A stretch of 22,552 nt of DNA from CAZMVU01 sp964569295 (GTDB lineage Bacteria > Hydrogenedentota > Hydrogenedentia > Hydrogenedentales > JAGMZX01): positions 1 to 22,552 of the forward strand of contig CAZMVU010000062.1 of NCBI GenBank assembly GCA_964569295.1, read 5' to 3'. Position 1 is the stretch's first letter. Every line of letters begins with the position of its first letter. The position numbers were made by a program, and so were the translations under genes. The notes beneath the pieces were generated by a model. It was not told where the DNA came from. It searched no databases and worked only from the letters and a program-made list of their open reading frames with translations. Below, piece by piece: positions 1 to 8,675 of the stretch.

Positions 1-160
1 TGCTCACAACGGGCACGAAGGAACCAAAACATCGGTAGTAGAAGAACTGCACCCTTTTCTTCTGCTCCGTCTTCTCGATACCTTACGGTCGTTGCCCGGC
101 TCGGTCGGAGATGCCCGAGGGGGCATCCGGTGCTATGTACTTCCGGATCGCCGAAGGCAT

Positions 161-184
161 GGCGTGGCGTGGCGTGGCGTGGCG
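161..184. repeat. GGCGT pentamer microsatellite
   Basis: Four perfect GGCGT units are followed by a partial GGCG unit. The array begins 8 bases beyond the ribF stop codon, in the spacer downstream of the operon. The rest of the first 191 bases shows no supportable gene. It contains only two weak hairpins without U-runs (around 40-63 and 110-127). No rpsO was found, although it often follows ribF. Confidence 0.8.
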
Positions 185-191
185 CTACGTA

Positions 192-1124
192 TCAACCGCG
201 CTCGGCGAAGTAAGCGCGAACAGCGGCAACGTCCTGCTCGATAGCGCGGATGAGTTCATCGAGCGAGTCGTACTTCTTTTCCGGGCGAACCCGGCGATGG
301 AAGATGATCTGGATATCGCGCCCGACGATATTCTCGTCGAAGTCGAGAATGAACGCCTCGATGGTCACGTCTTCTTGGAGGATTGTCGGCGCGATACCGA
401 TGTTGACCGCCGCCTGGCGCCGCGCACCATCGACGAGCACTTCCGCCACGTACACGCCATGGGCCGGCACAGCGCTGTTGTGCGGTTTGATGTTCGCTGT
501 CGGGTAGCCCAGTTTGCGCCCGCCGATGCCCCGGCCGCGCACGACTTCGCCGACGATGGCGTATTTTCGGCCCAGCAACACCTCGACCTTGTCGAGTTCG
601 CCCTGAATAATGCGCTCGCGAATAACCGTGCTGCCGACGCGCTCTCCCTGGATGTAGAGGGCGGGTACCCGCTCGACCACGATACCGTAGGCGGGCGCTG
701 CATCCTTCAGGAATTCGTAATCACCTTTGGCGCCTTTACCAAAAGCGAAGTCATGCCCCACGATCAGGGTGTGCGTGTGGCACCGCTCGACAATGATCCG
801 CTCCAGAAAGGCGTTCGGGTCGAGCGCCGCCACTTCCGGCATGAAGGGGAGGATGTAGAACACCTCGATGCCCCGCTCGGCCACGAGGGCCTGCTTCTCC
901 GGGAGGGGCGTGAGTATGTTCGGCGCACCGCCGGGATTGAACAACTGGCGGGGATGCGGGTGCAGGGTCATGAGTGCCGGCGTGCCATTGATAGCGCGGG
1001 CCCGCTCGACCACGCTATCGAGAATCGCAACGTGGCCGCAGTGGACGCCGTCAAAACTGCCGATGGTGAGCACGAGGTTCTCGAACACCGCGTCGCAGTT
1101 TCTTACGTCTTCGATGACACGCAT
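192..1124 (-). CDS. ribF: Bifunctional riboflavin kinase / FAD synthetase
   Basis: This cytosolic enzyme phosphorylates riboflavin to FMN and adenylylates FMN to FAD. The N-terminal FAD-synthetase nucleotidyltransferase domain shows the GSFDGVHCGH signature (residues about 22-31) and a later HPHP segment. The C-terminal riboflavin-kinase domain shows GRGIGGRKLGYPTANI, the usual GxxxGxxxGxPTAN motif. At 310 residues it has the normal family length. An in-frame TTG lies one codon upstream, but the ATG used here has GGGAG about 6 bases before it. It is the last gene of the rimP-nusA-infB operon, 14 bases after truB. truB-ribF adjacency is common in bacteria. rpsO, frequently the next gene, is not visible downstream. 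Confidence 0.96.
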   Translation of the reverse strand: MRVIEDVRNCDAVFENLVLTIGSFDGVHCGHVAILDSVVERARAINGTPALMTLHPHPRQLFNPGGAPNILTPLPEKQALVAERGIEVFYILPFMPEVAALDPNAFLERIIVERCHTHTLIVGHDFAFGKGAKGDYEFLKDAAPAYGIVVERVPALYIQGERVGSTVIRERIIQGELDKVEVLLGRKYAIVGEVVRGRGIGGRKLGYPTANIKPHNSAVPAHGVYVAEVLVDGARRQAAVNIGIAPTILQEDVTIEAFILDFDENIVGRDIQIIFHRRVRPEKKYDSLDELIRAIEQDVAAVRAYFAERG

Positions 1125-1138
1125 CAACCGCTCCCGGC

Positions 1139-2029
1139 CTAGATAAACACACGCTTGGGTTGAATGCGCGCACCGGCGGCACTCGGCTGCACCACGCCCA
1201 AGGCAAGCAGGCGGCCGTTATCGGCTTTTATCTGCACCCAACCCTCCGCCACGGGGCATTCACTGCGCAGGTTCGCCCGGATGATCATACCGCCGTTCGT
1301 GAGAATCCGCTGCCCAGCCTCGCCGACAACGACCTCGGGCATGTCCAATGCCTTGTCCATACTTACCAACGCGGCCTGTACATCTTCCGGCTTCTCGAAG
1401 GCATCGACCGGGCGCGCGCCGTCGACGCTGTGCCGGCCGACCCAGGTGCGGCGCAAGGCCGCCAGCGTGGCGCCGCATCCGAGTATCAGGCCCGCATCGT
1501 GACAAAGGCTACGCACGTAGGTACCACGGGTGCAGCGAATGAGAATGTTGACATCGGGCGGATCATAGCCGAGCACGTCAAATTCGTGAACGGTGACTGT
1601 ACGGGCTTTGCGCTCGACTTCCTCGCCCTTGCGCGCCATTTTGTAAAGGCGCTGACCCCCGACCTTCACGGCGCTCACCATAGGCGGCACCTGCTCGATC
1701 CGGCCGGTGAACCGGGCACAGGCCTCTTGAATCCGCGTGGCGGTGAGATCCGGCGGCACTTCATTCTGCTCACGCACCTCCCCGTCGAGATCATATGAGT
1801 CCGTGACCACGCCGAGCCGCATAATGCCCTCGTAGGTCTTGTCGAGATCGATGAGGTGTTCCGAGAGGCGCGTCGCCTTGCCGAGGCACAGGATGAGCAA
1901 GCCGGTCGCTGCGGGATCGAGGGTGCCCGTGTGTCCCACACGGCGGATGTGCGCCGCCTTGCGTATGCGATCCACCACATCGTGGGAGGTCATGCCGGCC
2001 GGCTTGTCTACCAGGAGCAACCCGGTCAT
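1139..2029 (-). CDS. truB: tRNA pseudouridine(55) synthase
   Basis: TruB converts U55 of the tRNA T-loop to pseudouridine. The start MTGLLLVDKPAGMTSHDVV is the classic TruB N-terminus. The catalytic Asp sits in GHTGTLDPAATGLL (Asp38). The later conserved CTRGTYVRSLCHD segment is also present. The 296-residue length is typical, and the C-terminal third corresponds to the divergent PUA-like tail. The start codon overlaps the stop of the upstream rbfA-nrnA fusion gene by 4 bases (ATGA), which implies translational coupling. Confidence 0.96.
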   Translation of the reverse strand: MTGLLLVDKPAGMTSHDVVDRIRKAAHIRRVGHTGTLDPAATGLLILCLGKATRLSEHLIDLDKTYEGIMRLGVVTDSYDLDGEVREQNEVPPDLTATRIQEACARFTGRIEQVPPMVSAVKVGGQRLYKMARKGEEVERKARTVTVHEFDVLGYDPPDVNILIRCTRGTYVRSLCHDAGLILGCGATLAALRRTWVGRHSVDGARPVDAFEKPEDVQAALVSMDKALDMPEVVVGEAGQRILTNGGMIIRANLRSECPVAEGWVQIKADNGRLLALGVVQPSAAGARIQPKRVFI

Positions 2030-3372
2030 TCTTCTTCTCCAGTCAAAACCGCTACAAGGGCCTCGACAATCATGTTTTCCGCATCCGCCAGCGGCTTATC
2101 GAGTGTGAGGCCCGCCGCCGCCGCATGACCGCCGCCTCCGAACTGCTGCAGGAAAGCGGCCGCATCGAAATCGTCGTTGGTGCGCATGCTTACCTTGGTT
2201 TCGGCGGGGCCGGTTTCCGTGAACAAGACCCCCACCATGACCCCATCGACATCGCGCGCTACGTTGACCAGGTTGTTGTGGTCTTCCTTGCGTGCGCATG
2301 TCTCCTCCATATCACACATGGTGATATAGCTGTGTGCGAGACGCCCACCGGCGGCGAACTGGGTGCGGTTGAGTACCCGCTGCAACAGCGCAAACTTAGC
2401 CGGCGCCATCCGGTTGAAGACCCGGCGGCAGATTGCCGCAGTGTCGATGCCTGTCTCGTGCATACGCCCGGCGATGGCATGACTGCGCGCATTGGTGTTC
2501 GAGTAGCGGTAGCCGCCCGTGTCCGTGGCCTGGGCCACATACATGCAGGTGGCGGCATCCTGGTTAACCGGCTGTTCCGCAACCCGGAACAGCTCGGCGA
2601 TGATTTCGCCCGTGGCCGCGAATTCCGCGTCAATAACACCCATCGCACCCTGCGGCCCCTCGCCCAGGTGATGATCGAGGACAAGCACATGGCGCCCCCG
2701 GGCGAGAAGCGGCGCCGCGGCCCCCGCACGCTCGAACTCACAGGCATCCAACAGGATCGCCCGGTCATAGGCCTCCTCGCAGGCATCCGCCACCCCCTGC
2801 CACTTCTCCGCACCGGGCAGAAAGCGGTATACCTCGGGCGGCGGATCGGCGCAGGCCACGGTAATGTGCCGTTTGCCCAGCGCATGCAGCAGCAGGCGCA
2901 ACGCCAGCACACTGCCTACCGCGTCGCCATCCGGGTTGTCGTGGCACGTAATGAGGAACGAGTCCGCGCCTTGTAATTCATCGATTGTTTCGGCAAGCGT
3001 GAGCCTGCGAAAGGGCGCCGCCTTTTCCTCCTCGTGAAGTCTCTCGAAGACATTCTCGAGGTGATACACCGTATCCAGGGTATCATCGGGAAAGAAGCGC
3101 ACCTCCGGCGTATAACGCATGCGGATACGCTGGCCCAGTTCCCGCCGCACCCAGCCCGAGGCATTACGCAGGGCCACGAGCGAACTCTTGCGAGCCGGCT
3201 CCGCGCCGTACAGGCTGACATAGACATCGGCATAGCGCAGATCGACCGACATTTTAACGCGCATGACGGAGACAAAGCCGATGCGGGGGTCTTTCATCCC
3301 CTGCATCAACAGCGCGCCTATCTCCTGACGTATCATCTCGGCGACCCGTTGCGGCCGCATTCCCTTGCTCAT
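2026..3372 (-). CDS. rbfA/nrnA: RbfA-NrnA fusion: ribosome-binding factor A joined to DHH/DHHA1 phosphoesterase
   Basis: One uninterrupted 448-residue frame holds two proteins that are usually separate. Residues about 5-112 are RbfA, the KH-like 30S maturation factor; the NASGWVRRELG segment fits its AxG kink helix, followed by TPEVRFFPDD. Residues about 132-448 are a DHH/DHHA1 phosphoesterase of the NrnA type (nanoRNA and pAp hydrolysis). It has HDNPDGDAVGS (His144-Asp150), LLDACEF, DHH at 233-235, TDTGGYRYSNT and the DHHA1 signature FGGGGHAAAAG (His416). Between the domains there is no in-frame ATG, GTG or TTG that could start a separate NrnA, although a GAGGAGG-like stretch occurs there. 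The gene overlaps both neighbours by ATGA. The catalytic motifs look intact, so both activities are probably retained (inference). Confidence 0.93.
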   Translation of the reverse strand: MSKGMRPQRVAEMIRQEIGALLMQGMKDPRIGFVSVMRVKMSVDLRYADVYVSLYGAEPARKSSLVALRNASGWVRRELGQRIRMRYTPEVRFFPDDTLDTVYHLENVFERLHEEEKAAPFRRLTLAETIDELQGADSFLITCHDNPDGDAVGSVLALRLLLHALGKRHITVACADPPPEVYRFLPGAEKWQGVADACEEAYDRAILLDACEFERAGAAAPLLARGRHVLVLDHHLGEGPQGAMGVIDAEFAATGEIIAELFRVAEQPVNQDAATCMYVAQATDTGGYRYSNTNARSHAIAGRMHETGIDTAAICRRVFNRMAPAKFALLQRVLNRTQFAAGGRLAHSYITMCDMEETCARKEDHNNLVNVARDVDGVMVGVLFTETGPAETKVSMRTNDDFDAAAFLQQFGGGGHAAAAGLTLDKPLADAENMIVEALVAVLTGEEE

Positions 3373-3650
3373 AGCATTTCTATCCGATAGTCCGCCATCG
3401 CGGCATCTTTGTGCATGGACGCAAAGCGGACGATCTCACTGAGTTGTTCGTTCACGTGGCGGCTGCTGTCGGAAACGACGCACACGGCGACACGCGCCCG
3501 CCCCCAGATATCCTGGAATTCCGTTTCCGCCACCGAGCAGTTGTAGCGGTTGCGCAGGCGCTCTTTCAGACTCTTGACGACCCGGCGCTTGTCCTTCAGC
3601 GAAGACGCGCCGGGAATGAGCAGGTCTATCTCGAGCAGCCCGATGGTCAT
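3369..3650 (-). CDS. ylxP: DUF503 family protein (YlxP-like)
   Basis: This small 93-residue protein starts MTIGLLEIDLLIPGASSLKD and continues KDKRRVVKSLKERLRNRYN, the DUF503 signature. The family sits between infB and rbfA in Bacillus and many other bacteria, exactly as here. Its biochemical role is unsettled; a link to ribosome assembly is suggested mainly by position. It begins 9 bases after the infB stop and overlaps the rbfA-nrnA start by ATGA, so it is an integral operon member. Confidence 0.9.
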   Translation of the reverse strand: MTIGLLEIDLLIPGASSLKDKRRVVKSLKERLRNRYNCSVAETEFQDIWGRARVAVCVVSDSSRHVNEQLSEIVRFASMHKDAAMADYRIEML

Positions 3651-3659
3651 GCGGCGATC

Positions 3660-6600
3660 CTACTCGAAGGTCTTGGCGACTTCCTCGATACGAAACGCCT
3701 CGATGATATCGTCCTCTTTGACGTCGTCGAACCCGGCCACCTTGATGCCGCACTCGTACCCCGAGGCAACGCTGCGCACATCATCGCGCTCGCGGCGCAA
3801 CGAGGCGATCTTGCCCTCATAGACGACCACATCATCGCGCAGAATCCGCGCCAGACTGGCCCGCATAATCTCGCCATCCTGCACGTAGCAACCCGCGATA
3901 TTGCCCAGGGCCGACGACCGGAACACCTGGCGAATCTGCGCGTGGCCAGTGACCACCTCGCGTTTCTCGGGCGCCAGCATGCCCTCCAACGCCTTCTGCA
4001 CCTCCTCGAGGCACTCGTAGATGATGCGGTAGGTGCGAATCTCGACGCCCTCTTGCTCCGCCAGCTTCTTGATGCGCGCGTTGGCAGTGACGTGGAAACC
4101 GATGATAACCGCGTCGCTCGCGCTCGCCAGCATGACGTCGGACTCGTTCACACCGCCCACACCCGTGTGGATGATGTTCACGTTCACTTCTTCATTGCCA
4201 AGCTTCTGCAAGCTCGAGTTCAAGGCATCTATCGACCCCTGCACATCCGCTTTCACAACGACCTTGAGACTCTTCTGTTCACCCGCCTGGATCAGCGCAT
4301 GGAAGTCCTCGAGGGTGACACGCTTCGTGCCGGCTTCCTTCTGCCGCCGCAAGTCGGAACGCTGTTCCGCGACACTGCGCGCGGTCCGCTCATCCTCGAC
4401 CGCCACGAACTGATCGCCGGCGTTGGGCGGTTCGGTGAATCCCGTAATCAGGACGGGCGAGGCCGGGCCCGCCTCGTCGATCTGCTTGCCCATCGCGTTG
4501 GTCATGGTGCGTACGCGGCCCGAGGTTTCACCGCACAGGAAGCTGTCGCCCACCCGTAACGTACCCGTTTGCACCAGCACCCAGGCCACCGGCCCGAGGC
4601 CCACCGTCATTTCCGACTCGATGACCGCACCCCGGCCGCGCTTCTTCGGGTTGGCCTTGAGTTCCATGGATTCCGCCTGCAAGACGAGCAATTCGAGCAG
4701 CTCATCTATGCCTTCCTTGGTGATGGCGGAGATTTCCTTGATGATGGTGTCGCCGCCCCAGGAATCGTCGACAAGACCGCGGTTCGCCAGTTCCTGGCGC
4801 ACACGGTCCGGCTGCGCCTCCGGCTTGTCAATCTTATTGATGGCCACAACCACCGGCACCTCGGCTTCCTTCGCATGCGAAATGGCCTCGAGCGTCTGCG
4901 GGCGCACTCCGTCGTCGGCGGCCACGACCAACACGACGATGTCCGTCACCCCGGCGCCGCGGGCGCGCATCTGGGTGAACGCTTCGTGGCCGGGCGTATC
5001 GAGGAACACCAGGCGGCCCGAGTCGAGGTTCACATCATAAGCGGCGATGTGCTGGGTTATGCCGCCCGCTTCCCCTCCGGCGACATTCGCCTTGCGCACC
5101 ACATCGAGGAACGAGGTCTTGCCATGGTCAACATGGCCCATGACCGTAACAACCGGCGCCCGCAACTCGAGGTCTTCCTCGGCATCGGGTTCTTCGGTCA
5201 TGAGATTCACTTCCTCAGGAATGACCGCACGCACTTCATAGCCGTGCTTTTCCATTAGTTTGCGGATAACATCGATCTCGAGCGTGTGGTTCTTGGTCGC
5301 GAGGACATCCTCGTCCATCAGTTCGAGGATAATGTCGTTCACCGTGAAGTCTGTCGCATTCGCCAACTCCTCCACGGTCATTGTCTCGTGTACATGGATA
5401 ACCGGGGGGGCTGCATCTTCCTGGCCGGTTTCATCGAAGCGCTTGCGGCGCTTCTTCTTCCGGGGCTGATCGAACCCGCCCGCCTCGAACTCGCGCACGA
5501 GCTGATTGGCCTCACGCCGCAACGTTTCTTCGTTGCGCATGCGCTCGGCGCGTTTCTGGCGCTTTCTGGCGGTCTTGCCGGTTTTGCTGGCAGCCGCGCC
5601 GCTCTTCGGGCGTTTCTTGCCGCGGTCCGGCTGGGGAAAGTCGGGGACTTCCTGCACCCGGCTCTTCTGCGTTTCCGGCTCCTTGCCCTTGGTCTTGGCC
5701 TTGGTCTTGGCTTTCTCTTTGACCTGACGCTCTTGACCACGCTCTTGATCGCGGCGAATGACCGCGGCCACCACATCCGGGTCGGGCATGGGCGCCGGCA
5801 TGGGCATGCGCCCCGCCTTCTTGCGCGCCGCCTCCTCATGACGCCGTTCCGCTTCGGCCAGTGAACCCTTCTCCGCTTGCGCTTCGTGCTTGCGCTCTGC
5901 TTTGACAGCCCCCTGGATGGGAGCTTCCGGAGGCAGGATTTCCGCCTGCTCCTCAACCACCTCTTGCGATTTAAGAATCTCCGTCTCCTTTACGGCTGGC
6001 ACTTCTTCTTGCACGGTGTCTGCCGGTTCCACATCAGCGGCGGCGGTGGGAGTTGCCTCTGCTGCCGGCGCTTCTGCTGCTGCCGGCGCCTCTTCTGCTG
6101 CCGGCGCTTCTGCTGCTGCCGGCGCCTCTTCTGCTGCCGGCGCTTCTGCTGCTGCCGGCGCCTCTTCCGGTGCGGGCTCGGCCTTTGCCTGTTCCTCTGA
6201 GACCGGCCCCACCTCTTCGGCTTGTTCGCCGGCCGGCATGGTCTCTGGCGCCGGTGCAGGCTCCGGTTGCACCACTTCGGGTTCCGCCGCCGCCTCCTTC
6301 TCCTCTTTTTCTGCGACGGGCTGTTCCGCAGCGGCCGGTTTCTCTTCCGGTTCGGCTTTCGTTTTCGCCTTCGCCTTGGGCTTGGCTTTTGCCTTGGCCT
6401 TGCGCTTGGCGGCTGCTTTCTTGGCGGCCTTTCGCAGATTCTCAGCGCGTTTGCGCTTCTTCTCTTCCTGCTTTTCGATTTCCTTGAGATAGCGATCGAG
6501 CGCCGCAGGGTCCTCGTCGACATCGATGAGCATATCGATCTGCTCATCCGAGATTTCGCTTTGTACCCCCTCCACATCAAAGTGAAGAGTTTTGAGCGTT

Positions 6601-6719
6601 TCGACGGCCTGGTCGGCACTCATATCTAGCCGTTCTGCCAGTCCGGCGATCGTCTGCATACAGATGTCCTCCGAGGAGCAATGCGATTCGAACAACCTGA
6701 TCGCTTCAGGAACAGCCAT
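3660..6719 (-). CDS. infB: Translation initiation factor IF-2
   Basis: IF-2 is the GTPase that brings initiator fMet-tRNA to the 30S subunit and promotes subunit joining. The G domain has GHVDHGKT (residues about 528-535), DTPGH (near 574) and NKID (near 628). Domain II and the C-terminal fMet-tRNA-binding domain follow. Before it, near 425-475, is an IF2N-type helical module (TVEELANATDFTVNDIILEL). The N-terminal region of about 400 residues is low complexity: Lys/Ala runs, then a Glu/Ala/Pro-rich tract with a 12-residue tandem repeat. The frame stays open further upstream, but that part overlaps nusA in another frame and reads as Arg/Pro-rich shadow. The chosen ATG (MAVPEAIRLFE) lies 7 bases after the nusA stop. 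At 1019 residues it is long for IF-2. Confidence 0.96.
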   Translation of the reverse strand: MAVPEAIRLFESHCSSEDICMQTIAGLAERLDMSADQAVETLKTLHFDVEGVQSEISDEQIDMLIDVDEDPAALDRYLKEIEKQEEKKRKRAENLRKAAKKAAAKRKAKAKAKPKAKAKTKAEPEEKPAAAEQPVAEKEEKEAAAEPEVVQPEPAPAPETMPAGEQAEEVGPVSEEQAKAEPAPEEAPAAAEAPAAEEAPAAAEAPAAEEAPAAAEAPAAEATPTAAADVEPADTVQEEVPAVKETEILKSQEVVEEQAEILPPEAPIQGAVKAERKHEAQAEKGSLAEAERRHEEAARKKAGRMPMPAPMPDPDVVAAVIRRDQERGQERQVKEKAKTKAKTKGKEPETQKSRVQEVPDFPQPDRGKKRPKSGAAASKTGKTARKRQKRAERMRNEETLRREANQLVREFEAGGFDQPRKKKRRKRFDETGQEDAAPPVIHVHETMTVEELANATDFTVNDIILELMDEDVLATKNHTLEIDVIRKLMEKHGYEVRAVIPEEVNLMTEEPDAEEDLELRAPVVTVMGHVDHGKTSFLDVVRKANVAGGEAGGITQHIAAYDVNLDSGRLVFLDTPGHEAFTQMRARGAGVTDIVVLVVAADDGVRPQTLEAISHAKEAEVPVVVAINKIDKPEAQPDRVRQELANRGLVDDSWGGDTIIKEISAITKEGIDELLELLVLQAESMELKANPKKRGRGAVIESEMTVGLGPVAWVLVQTGTLRVGDSFLCGETSGRVRTMTNAMGKQIDEAGPASPVLITGFTEPPNAGDQFVAVEDERTARSVAEQRSDLRRQKEAGTKRVTLEDFHALIQAGEQKSLKVVVKADVQGSIDALNSSLQKLGNEEVNVNIIHTGVGGVNESDVMLASASDAVIIGFHVTANARIKKLAEQEGVEIRTYRIIYECLEEVQKALEGMLAPEKREVVTGHAQIRQVFRSSALGNIAGCYVQDGEIMRASLARILRDDVVVYEGKIASLRRERDDVRSVASGYECGIKVAGFDDVKEDDIIEAFRIEEVAKTFE
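6058..6167 (-). repeat. 36-bp in-frame tandem repeat inside infB
   Basis: About three copies of a 36-base unit, with starts near 6070, 6106 and 6142 plus a partial copy before, encode the 12-residue repeat APAAEEAPAAAE in the disordered N-terminal part of IF-2. The period is a multiple of three, so copy-number changes would keep the frame. The copies are nearly identical at the DNA level, which suggests recent expansion. Confidence 0.9.
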
Positions 6720-6726
6720 GGATTGG

Positions 6727-7998
6727 CTATTCCGGAGCGGCGGCGTCATCCATGCCCTGTTCGTCGTTGTTTTCATCCGCACCGGCGGCCTGTACCGGCG
6801 CATGCTGTTCTTCCTGCGCCGCCTTCGGGGCGGCGCTGGTATCGAGTTCCACTTCGCGGGAGACTTTCTCTTCCGCTTCCGTGGTTTCCTTGCCGGTGGC
6901 ATCTTCGCCATCCGGCAGGGATTCATTTACAAGGGACACATCTTCCTGATCGGCGTAGATGGCCATGTCCGTTTCGACGTCGCCGCGAATGTCGATGTTC
7001 CACCCGATCAGCTTCGAAGCGAGGCGCGCGTTCTGGCCGCGCTTGCCAATGGCCAGCGAAAGCTGGTCCTGGGGCACCATCACATGAATGGCCCCCTTCT
7101 CCTCATCCATGTCGATGTCGAGGATATCCGCCGGATTCAAGGCGCTGGCGCACAGTTCGAGGGGGTTGCTGCTCCATCGCACGATATCGATCTTTTCACC
7201 GCAAAGCTCTTCGACGACCGCGCGTACACGGCTGCCCTTCATGCCAACGCACGCCCCCACCGGATCCACATTCCCGTCGTTCGAGTGGACAGCCACCTTC
7301 GTGCGGCTGCCGGCCTCGCGGGCGATGGCGCGAATCTCGACAGTGCCGTCGTATATCTCCGGCACCTCGAGCTCGAACAGGCCGCCCACCAGTTCCGGTG
7401 CGGTGCGCGAAAGCGTGATTTGCGCGCCGCGGGCGTTTTTGTCGACTTCGCGCAGGTAGGCCCGAATGCGGTCGCCCGGCTTGAAATTCTCTCGCGGCGA
7501 CTGCTCGCGGTAGGACAGCACAGCTTCCGCGCGCCCGACGGAAACGACGACATTGCCGTGGCTGGTGCGCTTCACGGTGCCCGTCACCAACTCCCCCTCA
7601 CGCTGCTTGAACTCGTCGAACACCTTGTCGCGTTCGGCGTCTTTGATCTTCTGGATTATGACCTGCTTGGCCGTTTGCGCGGCGATGCGCCCAAAGTCGG
7701 TAGGCTGGGCACGCATCTTCAGGCGGTTGCCCACCACCACATTCGGATTGAGCTGGCGCGCTTGTTCGAGGCTCAACTGACAGGCGTCATCCTCGACTGT
7801 TTCCACCACATCGCGAATTTCAGAAACCTTGAACTCCAGCGTGTCCGGATCCACATCCACCACGACATTCGCCGTGGGTGCCATGCTCTTACGTGCCGCA
7901 CTCTCGATGGCGCTGCGGATGGCTTCGAGCAACGTGTTGCGGTCAATACTTTTCTCAGCCTCGAGCTGCTGCAATATGACGCGAAGATTCTGGTCCAA
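6727..7998 (-). CDS. nusA: Transcription termination/antitermination factor NusA
   Basis: NusA binds RNA polymerase and nascent RNA and modulates pausing, intrinsic termination and antitermination. Domain order is the polymerase-binding N-terminal domain (1 to about 130, MDQNLRVILQQLEAEKSI), S1 (about 133-200, with GTVKRTSHGNVVVSVG), KH1 (with VDPVGACVGMKGSRVRAV) and KH2 (with LSLAIGKRGQNARLASKL). An acidic tail of about 75 residues follows, with no recognisable AR repeats of the E. coli type. The start codon is TTG, supported by AAGGA 7 bases upstream and by alignment with known NusA N-termini. It begins 18 bases after the rimP stop and is followed by infB after 7 bases. Confidence 0.95.
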   Translation of the reverse strand: MDQNLRVILQQLEAEKSIDRNTLLEAIRSAIESAARKSMAPTANVVVDVDPDTLEFKVSEIRDVVETVEDDACQLSLEQARQLNPNVVVGNRLKMRAQPTDFGRIAAQTAKQVIIQKIKDAERDKVFDEFKQREGELVTGTVKRTSHGNVVVSVGRAEAVLSYREQSPRENFKPGDRIRAYLREVDKNARGAQITLSRTAPELVGGLFELEVPEIYDGTVEIRAIAREAGSRTKVAVHSNDGNVDPVGACVGMKGSRVRAVVEELCGEKIDIVRWSSNPLELCASALNPADILDIDMDEEKGAIHVMVPQDQLSLAIGKRGQNARLASKLIGWNIDIRGDVETDMAIYADQEDVSLVNESLPDGEDATGKETTEAEEKVSREVELDTSAAPKAAQEEQHAPVQAAGADENNDEQGMDDAAAPE

Positions 7999-8016
7999 AG
8001 CTCGTTCCTTCGCTTG

Positions 8017-8505
8017 TTAGCGGTCGAGCCGCGCCGACTTGAGGTTTTCGATGTGTATGGCGCAGGGCTGCCCGTCGCATTCCAGGCGGATAAGTCCATC
8101 CTCGAACCCCACCAGGGTTCCGGTGAAGCGGGATCGGCCGGCCACCGGGGCCAAGCTTTTCACGCGCACTTGCGCACCCGTAAACCGTACAAAATGGTTG
8201 GGCTTGCGCAGGGGGCGGTCCACCCCGGGTGAAGACACCTCGAGCATGTAATGATCCGGGATTAGATCCTCTTGATCCAGTACCGGGCTCAACACCTGCG
8301 ACACGGCTGTACAATCATCCAGCGAGATACCGCCGCCTTCCTTGTCGATAAAAGCGCGCAGCACAGGCGTTTTGCCCTGGCGGCCGAATTCGAGCTCGAC
8401 CAGTTCATAGCCCTGCTCGATCACGTGCGGCTCGAGGGTTTTCCAAGCCTGCTGTATCAATTCCCGCTGTTCCAACGTAATCGTCTCGTTCTTCCCTTGA
8501 GGCAT
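8017..8505 (-). CDS. rimP: Ribosome maturation factor RimP
   Basis: RimP is needed for 30S subunit assembly. The 162-residue protein has the family core: a helix ending in EQGYELVELEFGRQG, then LRAFIDKEGGGISLDDCTAVS and the signature DHYMLEVSSPGVDRPLRK. An Sm-like C-terminal barrel follows (FVRFTGAQVRVKSL to the end). The frame is open upstream to a GTG at 8655, but that extension covers a leader hairpin and an intergenic repeat copy, and family length favours the ATG chosen. No clear Shine-Dalgarno precedes this ATG. It is the first gene of the nusA-infB operon. Confidence 0.92.
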   Translation of the reverse strand: MPQGKNETITLEQRELIQQAWKTLEPHVIEQGYELVELEFGRQGKTPVLRAFIDKEGGGISLDDCTAVSQVLSPVLDQEDLIPDHYMLEVSSPGVDRPLRKPNHFVRFTGAQVRVKSLAPVAGRSRFTGTLVGFEDGLIRLECDGQPCAIHIENLKSARLDR

Positions 8506-8580
8506 GGGCTGGACTGCGCTGCCGCGCCGATCCGCAGCATGTCCGGCCCACCGTGGTACATGCATCGCCAACCGGACACC

Positions 8581-8604
8581 GCCTGCTGCCAAGAAAGCTG
8601 GCTT
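8581..8604 (-). repeat. Dispersed intergenic repeat, copy A
   Basis: On the minus strand this reads AAGCCAGCTTTCTTGGCAGC, resembling the copies at 11071-11100, 11121-11150 and 16631-16660 and the inverted copy near 11170. It lies in the rimP leader. In one frame the copies tend to read as Lys/Asn-Pro/Arg-x-Phe/Tyr-Leu-Ala/Gly, but none belongs to a convincing gene. Confidence 0.5.
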
Positions 8605-8650
8605 ACCCCCTTCGAAGGCACGTCGCCAAACCGCATTTCTCGCATCATGG

Positions 8651-8675
8651 AGCACCCATCCAGCCCGTGGGTGCT
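8651..8675 (-). other. Perfect 8-bp stem-loop in the rimP leader
   Basis: AGCACCCA and TGGGTGCT pair around a 9-base loop. No U-run follows on the minus strand, so it is not a second intrinsic terminator. It lies just downstream of the leader terminator and of an AAAGGAGG sequence. It could be part of an anti-termination fold, a protein site or an RNA-stability element. Confidence 0.5.

Noticed and set aside
1..191. rpsO downstream of ribF
   Set aside because: No S15-like frame was found on the minus strand here.
6720..6926. N-terminal extension of infB into nusA
   Set aside because: The extension is Arg/Pro-rich and overlaps nusA in another frame; the ATG just after the nusA stop gives a sensible protein.
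6592..8232. Plus-strand 546-codon open frame opposite nusA and rimP
   Set aside because: It is antisense to two unmistakable genes with no domain or ribosome site of its own.
8506..8655. N-terminal extension of rimP to a GTG
   Set aside because: It covers a leader hairpin and a dispersed repeat copy and exceeds the normal RimP length.
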